Source: an uncultured Methanocorpusculum sp.
GTDB lineage: Archaea; Halobacteriota; Methanomicrobia; Methanomicrobiales; Methanocorpusculaceae
Assembly: GCF_963667985.1 (NCBI RefSeq)
Contig: NZ_OY764081.1
Span: 1,696,987 to 1,760,986, forward strand
Length of the DNA: 64,000 nt
Reading direction: 5' to 3'
Part shown: in pieces, positions 19,031 through 28,959 of the stretch
How the letters are laid out: each line of letters starts with the position of its first letter
How positions within the stretch are numbered: position 1 is the stretch's first letter
The notes under the pieces: generated by a model
Database searches by the model: none
The model's input: only the letters and a program-made list of their open reading frames with translations
Told to the model about the DNA's origin: nothing
Made by a program: the position numbers and the translations under genes

Positions 19031-20109
19031 CCGCTAAACAGACCGTAATCCCCTTTGGACCCCAGCACCCCGTGCTTCCCGAGCCGATCCATCTGGATCT
19101 GGTCGTGGAAGACGAGCACGTCGTCTCGGCTATCCCGTCGATCGGGTATGTCCACCGCGGTCTTGAAAGTCTGGTTGACCGCCGCGAGTATCAGGACTTC
19201 GTGTTTCTCGCAGAACGTATCTGCGGTATCTGCAGTTTCACGCACTCTTCAACATTCTGCCAGGGAATAGAAGGACTGATGGGTATTCAGGTCCCGCAGC
19301 GTGCGACCTATCTTCGAACCATGTGGGGCGAGTACTCGCGTATTCACAGTCACCTTCTGTGGCTTGGATTGTTTGCGGACTCACTCGGCTTCGAGAGTCT
19401 GTTCTATCAGGCATGGAAGATCCGTGAATCCATTCTGGATGAGCTCGAGGCAACGACCGGAGGTCGGGTCATTCAGGGCGTCTGTAAAGTCGGCGGTGTC
19501 CGGCGGGATGTCGCAAACTCCTTCCTTTCGGATATGGATGACCGGCTTGACGAAATCGAGGATGATATGAAGGACCTTACCAAAGTGTTCCTGAACGATC
19601 ACACGCTGACCAAACGTCTGATCGGGAAAGGTGTGCTTTCGAAGGAGGATGCCTATGCTCTTGGCGCGGTTGGTCCGACCGGCCGAGGCAGCGGTCTTGA
19701 TCAGGATATCAGGTCGACCGGGTATCTCGCCTACGGTGATGTCGGGTTCAAACCGGTCGTCGAAAAAGGTGGCGACGGATATGCCCGCTGTGCAGTCAGA
19801 TGCAGGGAACTCTTCCAGTCGGTGGAGATCATCCGCCGCGTCATCACCGATATGCCGGACGGGGATGTTTTCACTCCCGTGAAAGGGAACCCGGACGGGG
19901 AATACTTCAGCCGCTCCGAGCAGCCGAGGGGTGAAGTCATTCATTATCTGAAAGGCAACGGGACTAAAAATCTTGCACAGTTCCGTGTGAGAACCCCGAC
20001 CCTGACGAACATCCCGCCGCTCGTATCGATCCTCGCAGGCTGCGAACTTGCCGATGTCCCGCAGATCGTTTTGACGATCGATCCGTGTATCGGCTGTATG
20101 GAGAGGTGA
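19027..20109 (+). CDS. echE: Ech hydrogenase NiFe large subunit EchE (NuoD-like)
   Basis: EchE holds the NiFe catalytic site. The two CxxC motifs that bind Ni are present: RICGICSFTHSS (about residues 64-75) and DPCIGCMER at the very C-terminus (residues 352-360). Unlike most NiFe hydrogenases there is no C-terminal extension after the second motif, as usual for Ech, so no maturation protease cleavage is needed. The 360-residue length is normal and the gene is intact, although its partner echF is frameshifted. Confidence 0.96.
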   Translation: MTAKQTVIPFGPQHPVLPEPIHLDLVVEDEHVVSAIPSIGYVHRGLESLVDRREYQDFVFLAERICGICSFTHSSTFCQGIEGLMGIQVPQRATYLRTMWGEYSRIHSHLLWLGLFADSLGFESLFYQAWKIRESILDELEATTGGRVIQGVCKVGGVRRDVANSFLSDMDDRLDEIEDDMKDLTKVFLNDHTLTKRLIGKGVLSKEDAYALGAVGPTGRGSGLDQDIRSTGYLAYGDVGFKPVVEKGGDGYARCAVRCRELFQSVEIIRRVITDMPDGDVFTPVKGNPDGEYFSRSEQPRGEVIHYLKGNGTKNLAQFRVRTPTLTNIPPLVSILAGCELADVPQIVLTIDPCIGCMER

Positions 20110-20115
20110 GAAATC

Positions 20116-20489
20116 ATGAAGATGTTTAAAACAATAATGAAACAGTTCTTCCACACTCCTGCGACGACCTCGTTCCCGTATGCCCCTCTGGAAAATTTCG
20201 AGGGGACCCGGGGTCATATGGTTTTTGATCCGTCGAAGTGCACGTCATGCATGATGTGTATGAAGCGCTGTCCTTCTCAGCGATCACCGTTCAGCGGGCC
20301 GAGAAGATCTGGACCCTTGATCGTTTCCGCTGCGTTATGTGTGGGAACTGTGTTGATGTGTGCAAGTTCGACGTTCTCTCGATGGAACGTGAGTATGCGA
20401 AGTCGGCGACCCCCTCTGAACGGGGCATCGAGACCTACGAGATCACGTATGTAAAACCCGAGCGGCCGAAAAAGGAAGCGACGGAGTAA
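20116..20489 (+). pseudogene. echF: Ech hydrogenase ferredoxin-like subunit EchF, frameshifted
   Basis: EchF carries two [4Fe-4S] clusters and accepts electrons from ferredoxin. The first half, from MKMFKTIMKQ to CTSCMMCMKRCPS, reads in one frame. The second half, ITVQRAEKIWTLDRFRC then CVMCGNCVDVC, reads in another. The switch lies at 20269-20280 and is repaired by adding one base, giving 124 residues, the normal length. As written, the protein loses its second cluster. There is no long homopolymer or classic slippery heptamer. A genuine mutation, a sequence error or unusual recoding are all possible; intact echA-E make error or very recent loss likely. Confidence 0.85.
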
Positions 20490-20508
20490 CTCTCCACTCT
20501 TTTTTCAA

Positions 20509-20536
20509 CCGATCAATAACAGAAAAAAAGGATCGG
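20509..20536. terminator. Bidirectional terminator between ech and queC
   Basis: The arms ccgatc (20509-20514) and gatcgg (20531-20536) enclose an A-rich loop. A T6 run precedes it and a T-rich stretch follows. It lies between the convergent ech and que operons and could end both transcripts. Confidence 0.4.
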
Positions 20537-20546
20537 ATTTTCAGAA

Positions 20547-21215
20547 TTATTTTTTGTAGGGAATCGGATCTTCCATCCCGATATCTGCAAACGCCTTCAG
20601 CCGTGCAAGACAGGATGAGCAGACGCCGCATGCCTCGTCATTCTCGGAGTAACAGGACCAGGTATGCTCATACGGCACGCATAATTTCATTCCTTCCTGC
20701 AGGATGTCGGTCTTGTTCATCAGAACGAAGGGGGTCTGCAGTTCAATCGACTTTTCCGTCTGGGTCCCAACGTAAATTGCGTGCTGCATCGCCTCGATGA
20801 ACCTTGGCGTGCAGTCGGGATATCCTGTGTGATCGCCGGACTGAACACCGATGAAGATCGCTTCGCTTTCACGCGATTCGCAGTAGGACGTCGCGATCGC
20901 AATCAAATTTCCATTTCTGAACGGAACATAGGTGTTCGGGTTCTCTGCTTTGCCGAGCACCCCGTCCTCCACTTTGATGTTCATGTAGGTCAGACTGCTC
21001 CCTCCAAACTTCTTGAAGTAATCAAGAGAGATCTCCAGAAACTCCAGCACATCCAGATCCTCTGCTACCTTCTTTGCACATTCGAGTTCTTTCTTTTCCG
21101 TTCTCTGGCCGTAATTCACATGAAGGGCCAGAATTTCATACCCCATCTTCTTTGCGACAAAGGCAAGGGTCGTGGAGTCCATTCCTCCTGAAAGGAGGCA
21201 TACTGCTTTTTTCAT
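20547..21215 (-). CDS. queC: 7-cyano-7-deazaguanine (preQ0) synthase QueC
   Basis: QueC converts 7-carboxy-7-deazaguanine to preQ0 with ATP and ammonia. In archaea preQ0 is inserted into tRNA for archaeosine. The PP-loop ATP site is [13 protein letters not shown] (about residues 7-19). The C-terminal zinc motif [15 protein letters not shown] is at about 188-202. Length 222 is normal. The start overlaps the queE stop (ATGA), giving the order queD-queE-queC. Confidence 0.96.
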   Translation of the reverse strand: MKKAVCLLSGGMDSTTLAFVAKKMGYEILALHVNYGQRTEKKELECAKKVAEDLDVLEFLEISLDYFKKFGGSSLTYMNIKVEDGVLGKAENPNTYVPFRNGNLIAIATSYCESRESEAIFIGVQSGDHTGYPDCTPRFIEAMQHAIYVGTQTEKSIELQTPFVLMNKTDILQEGMKLCVPYEHTWSCYSENDEACGVCSSCLARLKAFADIGMEDPIPYKK

Positions 21216-21820
21216 TGTACATTCACCACTTTATGCAGCTGAAGCTGGAATCTGACCGGCAAACGTTCAGCTATGATCGTTTCAACGAGCCACTTCGTGT
21301 CCGTCCCGAAAACCGGAGTGATACAGAACGGGGCTTTTGGTTTATGGGCCGCGAGGACCTCGACCATATACAGATAATCGGCTTCGTCGCCGATCACGAA
21401 CTTCACGCAGTCGTTTTTCGTGAGGCTCGATAAAAGCGACAGATCGCTCATTTCCCCGGATGACGGGCATTTCACGTCCATACAAATGGAGGCATACGCC
21501 GAAACATCGTCGAAAGGAATCGTGCCGTTCGTTTCGATATCCACATGGATGTCTGCGGCCGCAAGGATCTCGAGAAGGGTCTTCAGCTCCTCTTTCTGGA
21601 GAAGGGGTTCGCCTCCGGTCACGCAGACATAGGAAAGACCGGAGTCCGCGATCTCTTTTACAAGTTCATCCACGCTTCTGTCGGTCCCTTTCTCGAACGA
21701 GTATTCGGTGTCGCACCAGGCGCATCTGAGATTACAGCCCGAAAGCCTGAGGAAAAAACAGGGCATACCCTGTCGTTCGCCTTCTCCCTGCAGACTCACG
21801 AACGTTTCGGTGACTCTCAT
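21212..21820 (-). CDS. queE: 7-carboxy-7-deazaguanine synthase QueE
   Basis: QueE is the radical SAM enzyme that contracts 6-carboxy-tetrahydropterin to 7-carboxy-7-deazaguanine. The cluster motif is [15 protein letters not shown] (about residues 26-40), the CxxxCxxC form after an N-terminal [12 protein letters not shown] typical of QueE. I start at MRVTETFVS, which gives a 202-residue protein and an ATGA overlap with queD. The 8-codon longer form would intrude into queD. Confidence 0.94.
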   Translation of the reverse strand: MRVTETFVSLQGEGERQGMPCFFLRLSGCNLRCAWCDTEYSFEKGTDRSVDELVKEIADSGLSYVCVTGGEPLLQKEELKTLLEILAAADIHVDIETNGTIPFDDVSAYASICMDVKCPSSGEMSDLSLLSSLTKNDCVKFVIGDEADYLYMVEVLAAHKPKAPFCITPVFGTDTKWLVETIIAERLPVRFQLQLHKVVNVQ

Positions 21821-22224
21821 TCTGCAAAGACCTCGGCATAGCACCCTTCCGATTCCCAGACCCGCAGTTTTGCGACCCTGGCGCTCAGATCATGCTCTCT
21901 GCAGAAGGTATTGAGTCTCTCGCGAATATCCTCCGCCAGAAGTTCGCTTGTCGGGTCGCCGTTTGTTAGAACCGGTGTCTGGAATCGGGAAAGAGCCTCC
22001 ACCATCGGATCGTCTTTATTCAAGACGACCTGATGATCGTAGACGTTGATGATGTTTTTGATGATATTGTAATCAAGAAGGATCCGTGATTTTTCGTCGG
22101 GCGTTCCATCCATCCAGACCTCAACACTCCAGCGGTGACCATGCAGCCTGGAACATTTGCCTTCGTAATGCATCAGACGGTGGGATGCATCGAAGTGGGT
22201 TTCTTTATAGATCCGGGTAACCAT
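21817..22224 (-). CDS. queD: 6-carboxytetrahydropterin synthase QueD
   Basis: QueD makes 6-carboxy-tetrahydropterin from dihydroneopterin triphosphate. Zinc-binding histidines are in HFDASHRL and SRLHGHRW (about residues 10-17 and 26-33), and the catalytic Cys is in EGKCSRLHGH. I start at MVTRIYKETHFDASH (135 residues). The open frame continues 31 codons upstream with a sequence unlike the family. It is the first gene of the que operon. Confidence 0.93.
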   Translation of the reverse strand: MVTRIYKETHFDASHRLMHYEGKCSRLHGHRWSVEVWMDGTPDEKSRILLDYNIIKNIINVYDHQVVLNKDDPMVEALSRFQTPVLTNGDPTSELLAEDIRERLNTFCREHDLSARVAKLRVWESEGCYAEVFAE

Positions 22225-22651
22225 TAGTGTACTGTTTTGCCTTGAAGACCATAATACTCTTCCTCGGGGCTCATCGGCATTCGCGCGAGGGCACCTGTTT
22301 TCCCTGCTGTTTTTCAATTCTCCCGGGAGAGGGTGGGGGTGTAAAAAATCGCTGCCTGCAAAACCTTTTCCTGAAATGTGGTATATAAAAGTGTTGATTG
22401 AAAGTCAGCCTTTCCGAAATTTATGGCCAAAATCTGTATTTTTTGCTCTCTCTGAGAGCGCCCATTAGTATTATTATCACTCCCCGCTCATAAGTATAGG
22501 AACACGCTGAGACGATCGTATCCGTTTTCAGGTATGACCGGTCAGCAGGTGTTCGAGGTCCTGCATGCAGGATCCCGGACCATCCCGTTTGTATGTTTGT
22601 ATATTCAAACGGGTTCTTTCACAATATAATCCAAACCAATGAGGAAACTTC
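22225..22651. other. 427-base region upstream of rps12 with promoters and palindromes
   Basis: No gene is seen. A near-ideal archaeal TATA box, tatataaaa, lies at 22383-22391 on the plus strand, about 260 bases before rps12. Downstream are a small hairpin gctctc-tct-gagagc (about 22444-22458), the perfect 14-base palindrome tcctgcatgcagga (22559-22572), and a second TATA-like sequence tttgtatatt (22596-22605) enclosed by an inverted repeat. The far upstream TATA suggests either a long rps12 leader or a separate small RNA; I recognised no RNA family. Confidence 0.5.
22584..22613. promoter_or_regulatory. Inverted repeat enclosing the proximal rps12 TATA box
   Basis: The arms cccgtttg (22584-22591) and caaacggg (22606-22613) are perfect complements and flank tatgtttgtatatt, which includes a TATA-like core about 50 bases before the rps12 ATG. 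This could be an operator that blocks TBP, or a hairpin if transcribed from the upstream TATA. Confidence 0.4.
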
Positions 22652-23080
22652 ATGGGACAGGGAAAATTCGCAGCTAGAAATCTTGTTCGCACCGCAAAGA
22701 AATTCCGGTGGAGCGATTCGGTTTATTCACGCAGAGCGCTTAAACTGAAACTGAAAGCAGATCCCCTTGAGGGAGCACCAATCGGACGCGCAATCGTCTT
22801 AGAAAAGGTCGGTGTGGAAGCAAAACAGCCGAACTCGGCAATCAGAAAATGTGTTCGTGTTCAGCTGATCAAAAACGGCCGTCAGGTCACCGCCTTCGCG
22901 GTTGGCGATGGTGCCATCAACTTCATTGATGAGCACGACGAAGTCACCATCTGCGGTATCGGTGGTCGTGCAGGTCGTTCAATGGGTGATATCCCCGGTG
23001 TCCGTTTCGTTGTAACCGGCGTTAACGGTGTATCTCTCAATGAACTTGTCATCGGTCGTGCCGAGAAAGCACGGAGGTAA
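22652..23080 (+). CDS. rps12: 30S ribosomal protein S12
   Basis: S12 sits at the decoding centre. The 142-residue archaeal form shows the conserved [19 protein letters not shown] stretch (about residues 67-85) and the [13 protein letters not shown] segment near the C-terminus. It starts the rps12-rps7-EF2 operon, 5 bases before rps7. Confidence 0.97.
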   Translation: MGQGKFAARNLVRTAKKFRWSDSVYSRRALKLKLKADPLEGAPIGRAIVLEKVGVEAKQPNSAIRKCVRVQLIKNGRQVTAFAVGDGAINFIDEHDEVTICGIGGRAGRSMGDIPGVRFVVTGVNGVSLNELVIGRAEKARR

Positions 23081-23085
23081 ATAGT

Positions 23086-23670
23086 ATGACTGAAGAAGCA
23101 GCCCCAACCAAGATCCTTCTTTTTAACAAGTGGGATATGAGCGAAGTCGTCGTCAAAGACGCCGGCATGGTCAGATACGTCACTATCACCTCAACCGAAG
23201 TCCCAAGCAGCTGCGGCAGACTTACCCAGCAGCAGTTCACCAAGAGCGAAATGGCAATCGTCGAAAGACTCATCAACCGCCTCATGCAGCAGGAATACAA
23301 CACCGGCAAGAAAATGATGTGCACCAAGATGGTCATGGACGCATTCGATGTTATCAACAAGAAGACCAAGCAGAACCCGCTTCAGGTCCTTGTCGATGCC
23401 GTAGCAAATGCCGGCCCCCGCGAGGAGACCGTGCGTCTGAAGTACGGTGGTATCAACGTTCCAAAATCCGTTGATTCGGCACCGATCCGCCGTGTCAACA
23501 CGGCTCTCAGATACATTGCTCTTGCAACCTGGAAAGGTTCGCACAAAACAAAGAAGCCGGCATATCTCGTGCTCGCCGATGAACTCATCATGGCAGCAAA
23601 AGGAGATGCAAAATGCTTCTCTGTTGGAAAGAAGGAAGAAGTCGAACGGATTGCAAAATCCGCACGTTGA
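23086..23670 (+). CDS. rps7: 30S ribosomal protein S7
   Basis: S7 nucleates assembly of the 30S head. The 194-residue archaeal form carries the family segment ANAGPREETVRLKYGG and the RRVNTALRYI helix. It lies between S12 and EF2, the conserved str-type order. Confidence 0.97.
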   Translation: MTEEAAPTKILLFNKWDMSEVVVKDAGMVRYVTITSTEVPSSCGRLTQQQFTKSEMAIVERLINRLMQQEYNTGKKMMCTKMVMDAFDVINKKTKQNPLQVLVDAVANAGPREETVRLKYGGINVPKSVDSAPIRRVNTALRYIALATWKGSHKTKKPAYLVLADELIMAAKGDAKCFSVGKKEEVERIAKSAR

Positions 23671-23705
23671 TCCCCCCATATATTCTTTTTTAAAAAAGGT
23701 GTTTT

Positions 23706-25904
23706 ATGTCACGCGGAAAAAAGATGGTAGAACGAATTACGGAGCTCATGAATGATCCCGAGCACATCCGTAACATCGGTATCGTAGCGCACATTGATCA
23801 CGGAAAGACCACCCTTTCAGATAACCTTCTTGCCGGCGCAGGAATGATCAGCGAGGAACTATCCGGTAAAGCCTGCTGGATGGACTCGGATGAGGAAGAG
23901 CAGGCACGCGGTATCACCATTGATGCATCGAACGTATCCATGGTCCACAAAGTCGGCGACCACGAGTATCTGATCAACATGATCGATACGCCCGGTCACG
24001 TCGATTTCGGTGGGGATGTTACCCGCGCCATGCGTGCAGTCGACGGCGCAGTCGTCGTTGTCGATGCCGTAGAAGGTCCGATGCCCCAGACGGAGACCGT
24101 TCTTCGTCAGGCACTCAAAGAGGGTGTTCACCCGGTCCTGTTCATCAACAAGGTCGACAGACTTATCAACGAGCTGAAAGTTAACCCGCAGGAAATGATG
24201 ATCCGCCTTGGAAAAGTCATTGACAAGGTCAACAAGCTCATCAAAGGCATGAACGAGGATCTCTACACCAACGGCGGCTGGAAACTCGACGCAATGAAAG
24301 GAAACGTCGCCTTTGGATCTGCTCTTTACAACTGGGCAATTTCGATCCCCTACATGAAGAAGTCCGGCGTTACGCTCCAGACCGTTATCGACAAGTGTAA
24401 CGAGGGCGATGCGAAGTACCTTGCAAAGGCTTCCCCGCTTCACGCAGTACTTCTCGATATGGTGGTAACTTTCCTCCCGAACCCGCTCCAGGCACAGGGT
24501 AAGAGATGCCACATCATCTGGCACGGAGATGTCGAGTCCCCTGTTGGAAAGGCCATGTATGCATGTGATGCAAACGGCCCGGTCGCCATGATGATCACCG
24601 ATATCTCCTTCGATAAACACGCAGGAGAGGTCGCAACCGGTCGTTTATTCTCCGGAACCCTTACCCGCGGTCAGGAGGTCTACATCTCCGGTACTGCAGG
24701 CAAGCCGAACAGACTTCAGGGTGTCGGTATCTTCATGGGTCCGACCCGTGTTGAAGTAGAAAAGATCGTTGCAGGTAACATCGCAGCAGTCACCGGTCTT
24801 AACGATGCTATCGTCGGTTCAACCGTTACGTCCATTAAAGACATGACGCCGTTCGAATCCCTCAAGCACTACTCCGAGCCTGTCATGACCGTTGCGGTCG
24901 AAGCAAAGAACATGAAGGATCTTCCAAAACTTATCGAAGTTCTTCACCAGGTAGGTAAAGAGGATCCGACCGTTCGTATCAACATCAATGAAGAGACGGG
25001 CGAGCACCTTATCGCCGGTATGGGCGAACTCCACCTTGAGGTCGTTACCGGCCGTATCAAGAGAGACAAAGGTGTGGATATCGTTACGTCCCCGCCAATC
25101 GTTGTGTACCGTGAGACCGTTTCCAAGCCGCTCGACGGCACGGTTGAAGGTAAATCTCCGAACAGACACAACAGATTCTTCATGTCTGTCGAGCCGATGC
25201 CGGAAGCCATTCTGAATGCGATCCAGTCGAACGAGATCTCGATGAACATGGATAACATTGCCCGCCGTGATGCACTTGTCGCACTCGGTATGGACAAGGA
25301 TGAAGCCAAGTCCATTAAGGATATCTACGGCTCGAACATGTTCGTCGACTGCACGAAAGGTATCCAGTATCTTAACGAGACGATGGAACTGATCATCGAC
25401 GGTATTCACGAGGCACTCGACGGCGGACCGCTCGCCGATGAGCAGGTCCAGAACGTTCTGATCAAACTGCACGATGTCAAGCTTCACGAGGATGCTATCC
25501 ACCGTGGTCCGGGACAGGTCATTCCGGCAGTTCGCGGCGGTCTGAAGGCAGCCCTTCTTATGGCCGGCGACACGCTCCTTGAACCGATGCAGAGAATCCA
25601 GATCACCGTTCCGCAGGATCAGATGGGAGCTGCCATTTCCCAGATCCAGGGACGCCGTGGTCAGCTGTCCACGACCGAGTCCGAGGGTGACCAGATCGTG
25701 GTTAACGGTGAGGCACCGGTTGCCGAGCTCTTTGGTTTCGCTGGCGATATCCGTTCAGCAACCGAAGGCCGTGCAATGTGGTCTACCGAGTTCGCAGGCT
25801 TCTCCCCGGTTCCCCAGGGAATGCTGTCTGAGATCGTTATGGGTATCAGAAAGAGAAAGGGTCTCAAAGAACAGATCCCGACTCCGAAGGATTACCTCGA
25901 GTAA
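23706..25904 (+). CDS. fusA: Translation elongation factor EF-2
   Basis: EF-2 drives ribosomal translocation. The 732-residue protein has the G1 motif [10 protein letters not shown] (about residues 27-36), G3 DTPGHVDF and G4 NKVD, then domains II to V. The diphthamide histidine is expected in the C-terminal [12 protein letters not shown] region, where the sequence reads AIHRGPGQ, with His at about residue 598. No EF-1A or S10 gene follows, so the operon ends here, at a strong hairpin. Confidence 0.97.
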   Translation: MSRGKKMVERITELMNDPEHIRNIGIVAHIDHGKTTLSDNLLAGAGMISEELSGKACWMDSDEEEQARGITIDASNVSMVHKVGDHEYLINMIDTPGHVDFGGDVTRAMRAVDGAVVVVDAVEGPMPQTETVLRQALKEGVHPVLFINKVDRLINELKVNPQEMMIRLGKVIDKVNKLIKGMNEDLYTNGGWKLDAMKGNVAFGSALYNWAISIPYMKKSGVTLQTVIDKCNEGDAKYLAKASPLHAVLLDMVVTFLPNPLQAQGKRCHIIWHGDVESPVGKAMYACDANGPVAMMITDISFDKHAGEVATGRLFSGTLTRGQEVYISGTAGKPNRLQGVGIFMGPTRVEVEKIVAGNIAAVTGLNDAIVGSTVTSIKDMTPFESLKHYSEPVMTVAVEAKNMKDLPKLIEVLHQVGKEDPTVRININEETGEHLIAGMGELHLEVVTGRIKRDKGVDIVTSPPIVVYRETVSKPLDGTVEGKSPNRHNRFFMSVEPMPEAILNAIQSNEISMNMDNIARRDALVALGMDKDEAKSIKDIYGSNMFVDCTKGIQYLNETMELIIDGIHEALDGGPLADEQVQNVLIKLHDVKLHEDAIHRGPGQVIPAVRGGLKAALLMAGDTLLEPMQRIQITVPQDQMGAAISQIQGRRGQLSTTESEGDQIVVNGEAPVAELFGFAGDIRSATEGRAMWSTEFAGFSPVPQGMLSEIVMGIRKRKGLKEQIPTPKDYLE

Positions 25905-25937
25905 ATTCAATCGTTCACGTCCAAGGGTCATTGGGTC

Positions 25938-25969
25938 GTTTCGCACAGGAGGATATGTCTGTGCGAAAC
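25938..25969 (+). terminator. Strong hairpin terminator after EF-2
   Basis: The arms gtttcgcacag (25938-25948) and ctgtgcgaaac (25959-25969) form a perfect 11 bp stem with a 10-base loop. T8, T8 and T7 tracts follow at about 25978-26004. This is a bacterial-style intrinsic terminator ending the rps12-rps7-EF2 transcript. Confidence 0.75.
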
Positions 25970-26058
25970 ATGAATACTTTTTTTTGTTTTTTTTGCGTTT
26001 TTTTGGATAATGATATAAGAGATTATAGCGATACGTAAACGTTTGTTAGAGGGATGCC

Positions 26059-26571
26059 GTGAAAACGAAATATGTGGTTGTGGTAGAGTATAACCCGGAG
26101 TGGGAGAACGAGTTCCAAAAAATTGAGGATGAATTGCTTTTCGTACTTGCGGGAAAGATCCTTTCGATTGAGCATGTCGGAAGTACTTCCGTTCGAGGCC
26201 TCGCGGCTAAACCCATTATCGACATCGATATTGTGATCGATGATAATTTTGATGAAGTCAAATCACTGCTGGAGAGTATGGGGTACCATCATGAGGGAGA
26301 TCTGGGTATCCCGGGCCGGGATGCGTTTAAATACGAATGGAAACCGCATTTGATGATGCACCATCTTTATGTCTGCAAAAAAGATAATGAGGAGTTAGCG
26401 AGACATCTCACGTTCCGCAATTATTTACGGGAGCATCCGGATGTCAGGGATAGGTATGGTGCCGTGAAAAAAGAGATGGCTTTGCGGTATTTCGATGATA
26501 GGGATTCGTATATGATTGGAAAGAGTTCCATTATCGAAGAGATCTATTGGATGTGCGGGTTTATTAGGTGA
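26059..26571 (+). CDS. GrpB/UPF0157 family protein
   Basis: This 170-residue protein is a GrpB-family member, related to nucleotidyltransferase folds. Family features are EYNPEWENEFQKI at the N-terminus, IEHVGSTSVRGLAAKPIIDIDIVI (about residues 37-60) with the Gly-Ser and Asp-x-Asp pattern of nucleotidyltransferases, and HHLYVC with LTFRNYLREHPD in the second half. No enzymatic role is established for the family. It stands alone between the fusA terminator and the convergent cotH gene. Confidence 0.88.
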   Translation: MKTKYVVVVEYNPEWENEFQKIEDELLFVLAGKILSIEHVGSTSVRGLAAKPIIDIDIVIDDNFDEVKSLLESMGYHHEGDLGIPGRDAFKYEWKPHLMMHHLYVCKKDNEELARHLTFRNYLREHPDVRDRYGAVKKEMALRYFDDRDSYMIGKSSIIEEIYWMCGFIR

Positions 26572-26629
26572 ATGCCATAATCCTGAAAGGATGTCCTACC
26601 TGTAAAAAGGAGTTGGTCCTATCCAAAAA

Positions 26630-28276
26630 TCACACTGGAGAAGTAAAACCCTCCTGCCGCGTCATTCCTTCAGGCATCGTTTGGTTCCCGAAATCTTGAT
26701 CGCCCATACCGCCGCCTCCGTTCATGGATCCCATAGCCGAAAGATCGAGATCCGATGCATCCACTAAAAGATCGGGATTCACATTCTGTCCCTCCTCGGT
26801 CGACGGGATCGTTCCATTCAACTGACCGAGAATACTCTCTGCCCTCAGATCGCCGTACTCCGCCAGCGTGGTGATCCCGGTCTTATACTCATCATACGTA
26901 TAGAACGCCGTCGGATCGGATTCCACGTAATCACCGATCAGTGCATCGATCGCCGCGATCCGATCATCGAACGAATCCCCGTAGAACTCGGTCGCGATTC
27001 TTTCCAGATACGCGTGATAGAGCTCAGTGTACGCCTCATTCTCCAGCAGAACGCCGATCAGCGGCCGCTCATCAAGAGAAACTCCGTTTGCGACCGGAGT
27101 ATCGATCGGGAAATTCACTGCCTCGCTTGCATCGCTGATTCCGTAGGCAGCAAATGCCAGATTGAAATCCCACGGCAGGATCGAAATCTGACCATCCTCC
27201 TCGTACAGATAGTAATTGTGCTTCATCGAACTCACATAACTATCCAGATTCACCAGAGCCGTATTCGTTGCAAAGTACCTCAGCACCTCATCGACATCGA
27301 CGTAGGTCTCCAGATCGGTGCCTTCATTCAGATTCCTGATCGCCGTGATAACGCGTTTTTTATCCGACTTCTTCGCATCAGTAACCGCATTATCGAAGAT
27401 CTGATCATAACTGTCGATATCATCATCGATATAGACAAGATCCGCTCCTCCACCGATGCCGCTCATACCGCCTTCCATTCCGCCGCCCATATCCGGCCTC
27501 GTCATGTTTTGATCGTCAGTCCTGGTGAAATCCATCATCCCGGTCCGGTTCTGGAAATCCGTCAGGTTCATATCGTCCGGGAAACCCGTGAGGTTCCCGG
27601 CATCGGGCATTTGGAAACCGGTCCGCTCGTCTCCCTCGCCTCCGCCCATATTGCCCATTTCGCCCGAAATCGAATCCGGCTTATAGAGTTCGCCGTAATC
27701 CGCTCCGTACACTCTGTCGAGGAAATCTTCCTCGGGTGCCTCCACCATCAGATACAGACCGAAATACTCGCCGTTGATATAGACCGCCGCATACGAATAC
27801 AGCGGCGTATCGACGCCGATATAATTCATCATCTCGTACGAGAGATACTCCTTCATGTAGGTCGCATCCTGATAGATATTGTTCAAAACGAACTCATTCA
27901 GCCCGTCGAAACTCTGACCGCTCAGATACTTATCGGCCTTGAGTTTGAAACTATATCTGTCTGAATCGCTGCTTGCAACCGACGACAGACTCGTAAGCCC
28001 CTTCGTTCTGATCGCGACCGACTCGAACGTCTCGCCGTTTATCGTGATATCGCAGAGATGGAACTCCTCTTCGAGAGGATTTTCCAGCATGTCTGACCAA
28101 TTTTCATCACTGATCGTAATATTAACCATGGTGACTTCATCTTTGTCGAAAAAAGAACTCACATACTGGGGTTCCTTTGCGGAAATCCCCAGCACGGTTG
28201 GATTAAACATAAGGGTGCTGGTGAATAACACCGCACCAATGATCAGCACAATGGTGATCGTGTTGATATGTTTCAT
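26630..28276 (-). CDS. CotH-family protein (secreted or membrane-anchored kinase-like)
   Basis: This 548-residue protein resembles CotH, a family of atypical protein kinases known from spore coats and surface proteins. An N-terminal hydrophobic segment (about residues 7-27) suggests export or anchoring. The core shows LNEFVLNNIYQDATYMKEYLSYEMM, YAAVYINGEYFGLYLMVE and YLYEEDGQISILPWDFNLAF, the latter with the Asp-x-Asn-type motif near the active site. A Gly/Met/Asp-rich insertion (about residues 205-275) and a similar C-terminal tail are low complexity. The start lies 1 base after the end of the DUF4956 frame, so the genes form one operon with VTC. The target is unknown. Confidence 0.85.
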   Translation of the reverse strand: MKHINTITIVLIIGAVLFTSTLMFNPTVLGISAKEPQYVSSFFDKDEVTMVNITISDENWSDMLENPLEEEFHLCDITINGETFESVAIRTKGLTSLSSVASSDSDRYSFKLKADKYLSGQSFDGLNEFVLNNIYQDATYMKEYLSYEMMNYIGVDTPLYSYAAVYINGEYFGLYLMVEAPEEDFLDRVYGADYGELYKPDSISGEMGNMGGGEGDERTGFQMPDAGNLTGFPDDMNLTDFQNRTGMMDFTRTDDQNMTRPDMGGGMEGGMSGIGGGADLVYIDDDIDSYDQIFDNAVTDAKKSDKKRVITAIRNLNEGTDLETYVDVDEVLRYFATNTALVNLDSYVSSMKHNYYLYEEDGQISILPWDFNLAFAAYGISDASEAVNFPIDTPVANGVSLDERPLIGVLLENEAYTELYHAYLERIATEFYGDSFDDRIAAIDALIGDYVESDPTAFYTYDEYKTGITTLAEYGDLRAESILGQLNGTIPSTEEGQNVNPDLLVDASDLDLSAMGSMNGGGGMGDQDFGNQTMPEGMTRQEGFTSPV

Positions 28277-28277
28277 G

Positions 28278-28955
28278 TTACGTCATATATTCGCCGTTGT
28301 AGCTGACTAAAACGGCATTCGAGACACCGGAAAGCTCCGAGATCTTGTTGACGAAACCGCTCTCCTGATCCGGCAGGCGTACCTCGATCGTGAGTTACAG
28401 ACCGGTCTTTGTAACGGTTTTTGATTTCAGGAGGGACTTTTTGACGGTTCTCCTCAGAAGGGTAGTTACGCTTGCCTCCGCATTTTCATCTTCGCAGTCC
28501 ACGATCAGGATGTAGGGTTTGTCCGTCGGCTTCTTTGCCGAGAAGATGTAGAGAACAACACCGATGAACACCGATCCGAAGATCGCAAGTGGGATAAGTC
28601 CTGCACCAAGAACGATACCTGCCGAGATTGCCCAGACCAGGTAGGCTATATCCATCGGATCTTTCACTGCCGATCTGAACCTCACGATTGAGAGAGCACC
28701 GACCATACCAAGGGACAGGATGACGTTCGATCCGATTGCAAGAATGATCATCGTCGTCACAAGAGACATGGCAACAAGCGATATCCCGAATCCCGAGGAA
28801 TACATCACGCCGGTGAACGTTTTCTTGTAAATATAGAGGATAAACAGACCAAGCATGAACGCGAGCACCATTGCGATAAGCATATCCGTTAAGGAAAACT
28901 CGGTGACCGTCGAAAGGAAGTCCGAGGATAAAATATCGTTAAACGTAAGTGCCAT
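28278..28955 (-). pseudogene. DUF4956 membrane protein interrupted by an in-frame TAA
   Basis: The protein has three or four membrane segments in its first 120 residues and a cytosolic C-terminal domain. The open part stops at TAA (28395-28397). In the same frame, directly after it, the sequence continues as LTIEVRLPDQESGFVNKISE and then VSNAVLVSYNGEY before a TAA at 28278. That is the normal end of DUF4956 proteins, whose family often reads ELTIEV there, so a single GAA to TAA change explains the stop. The truncated product would be 186 residues and lack 38. It lies between VTC and cotH in one operon. Confidence 0.85.
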
Positions 28956-28959
28956 TTAC

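Noticed and set aside
19381..20217. 278-residue open frame opposite echE
   Set aside because: Antisense to a well-supported NiFe subunit gene; no motifs.
22545..22575. Possible tRNA T-arm (gttcgag) before rps12
   Set aside because: No matching acceptor stem, D arm or anticodon arm could be placed around it.
27014..27964. 316-residue open frame opposite cotH
   Set aside because: It is antisense to a clear CotH-family gene, is rich in Ile, Arg and His from codon shadowing, and has no recognisable motif.
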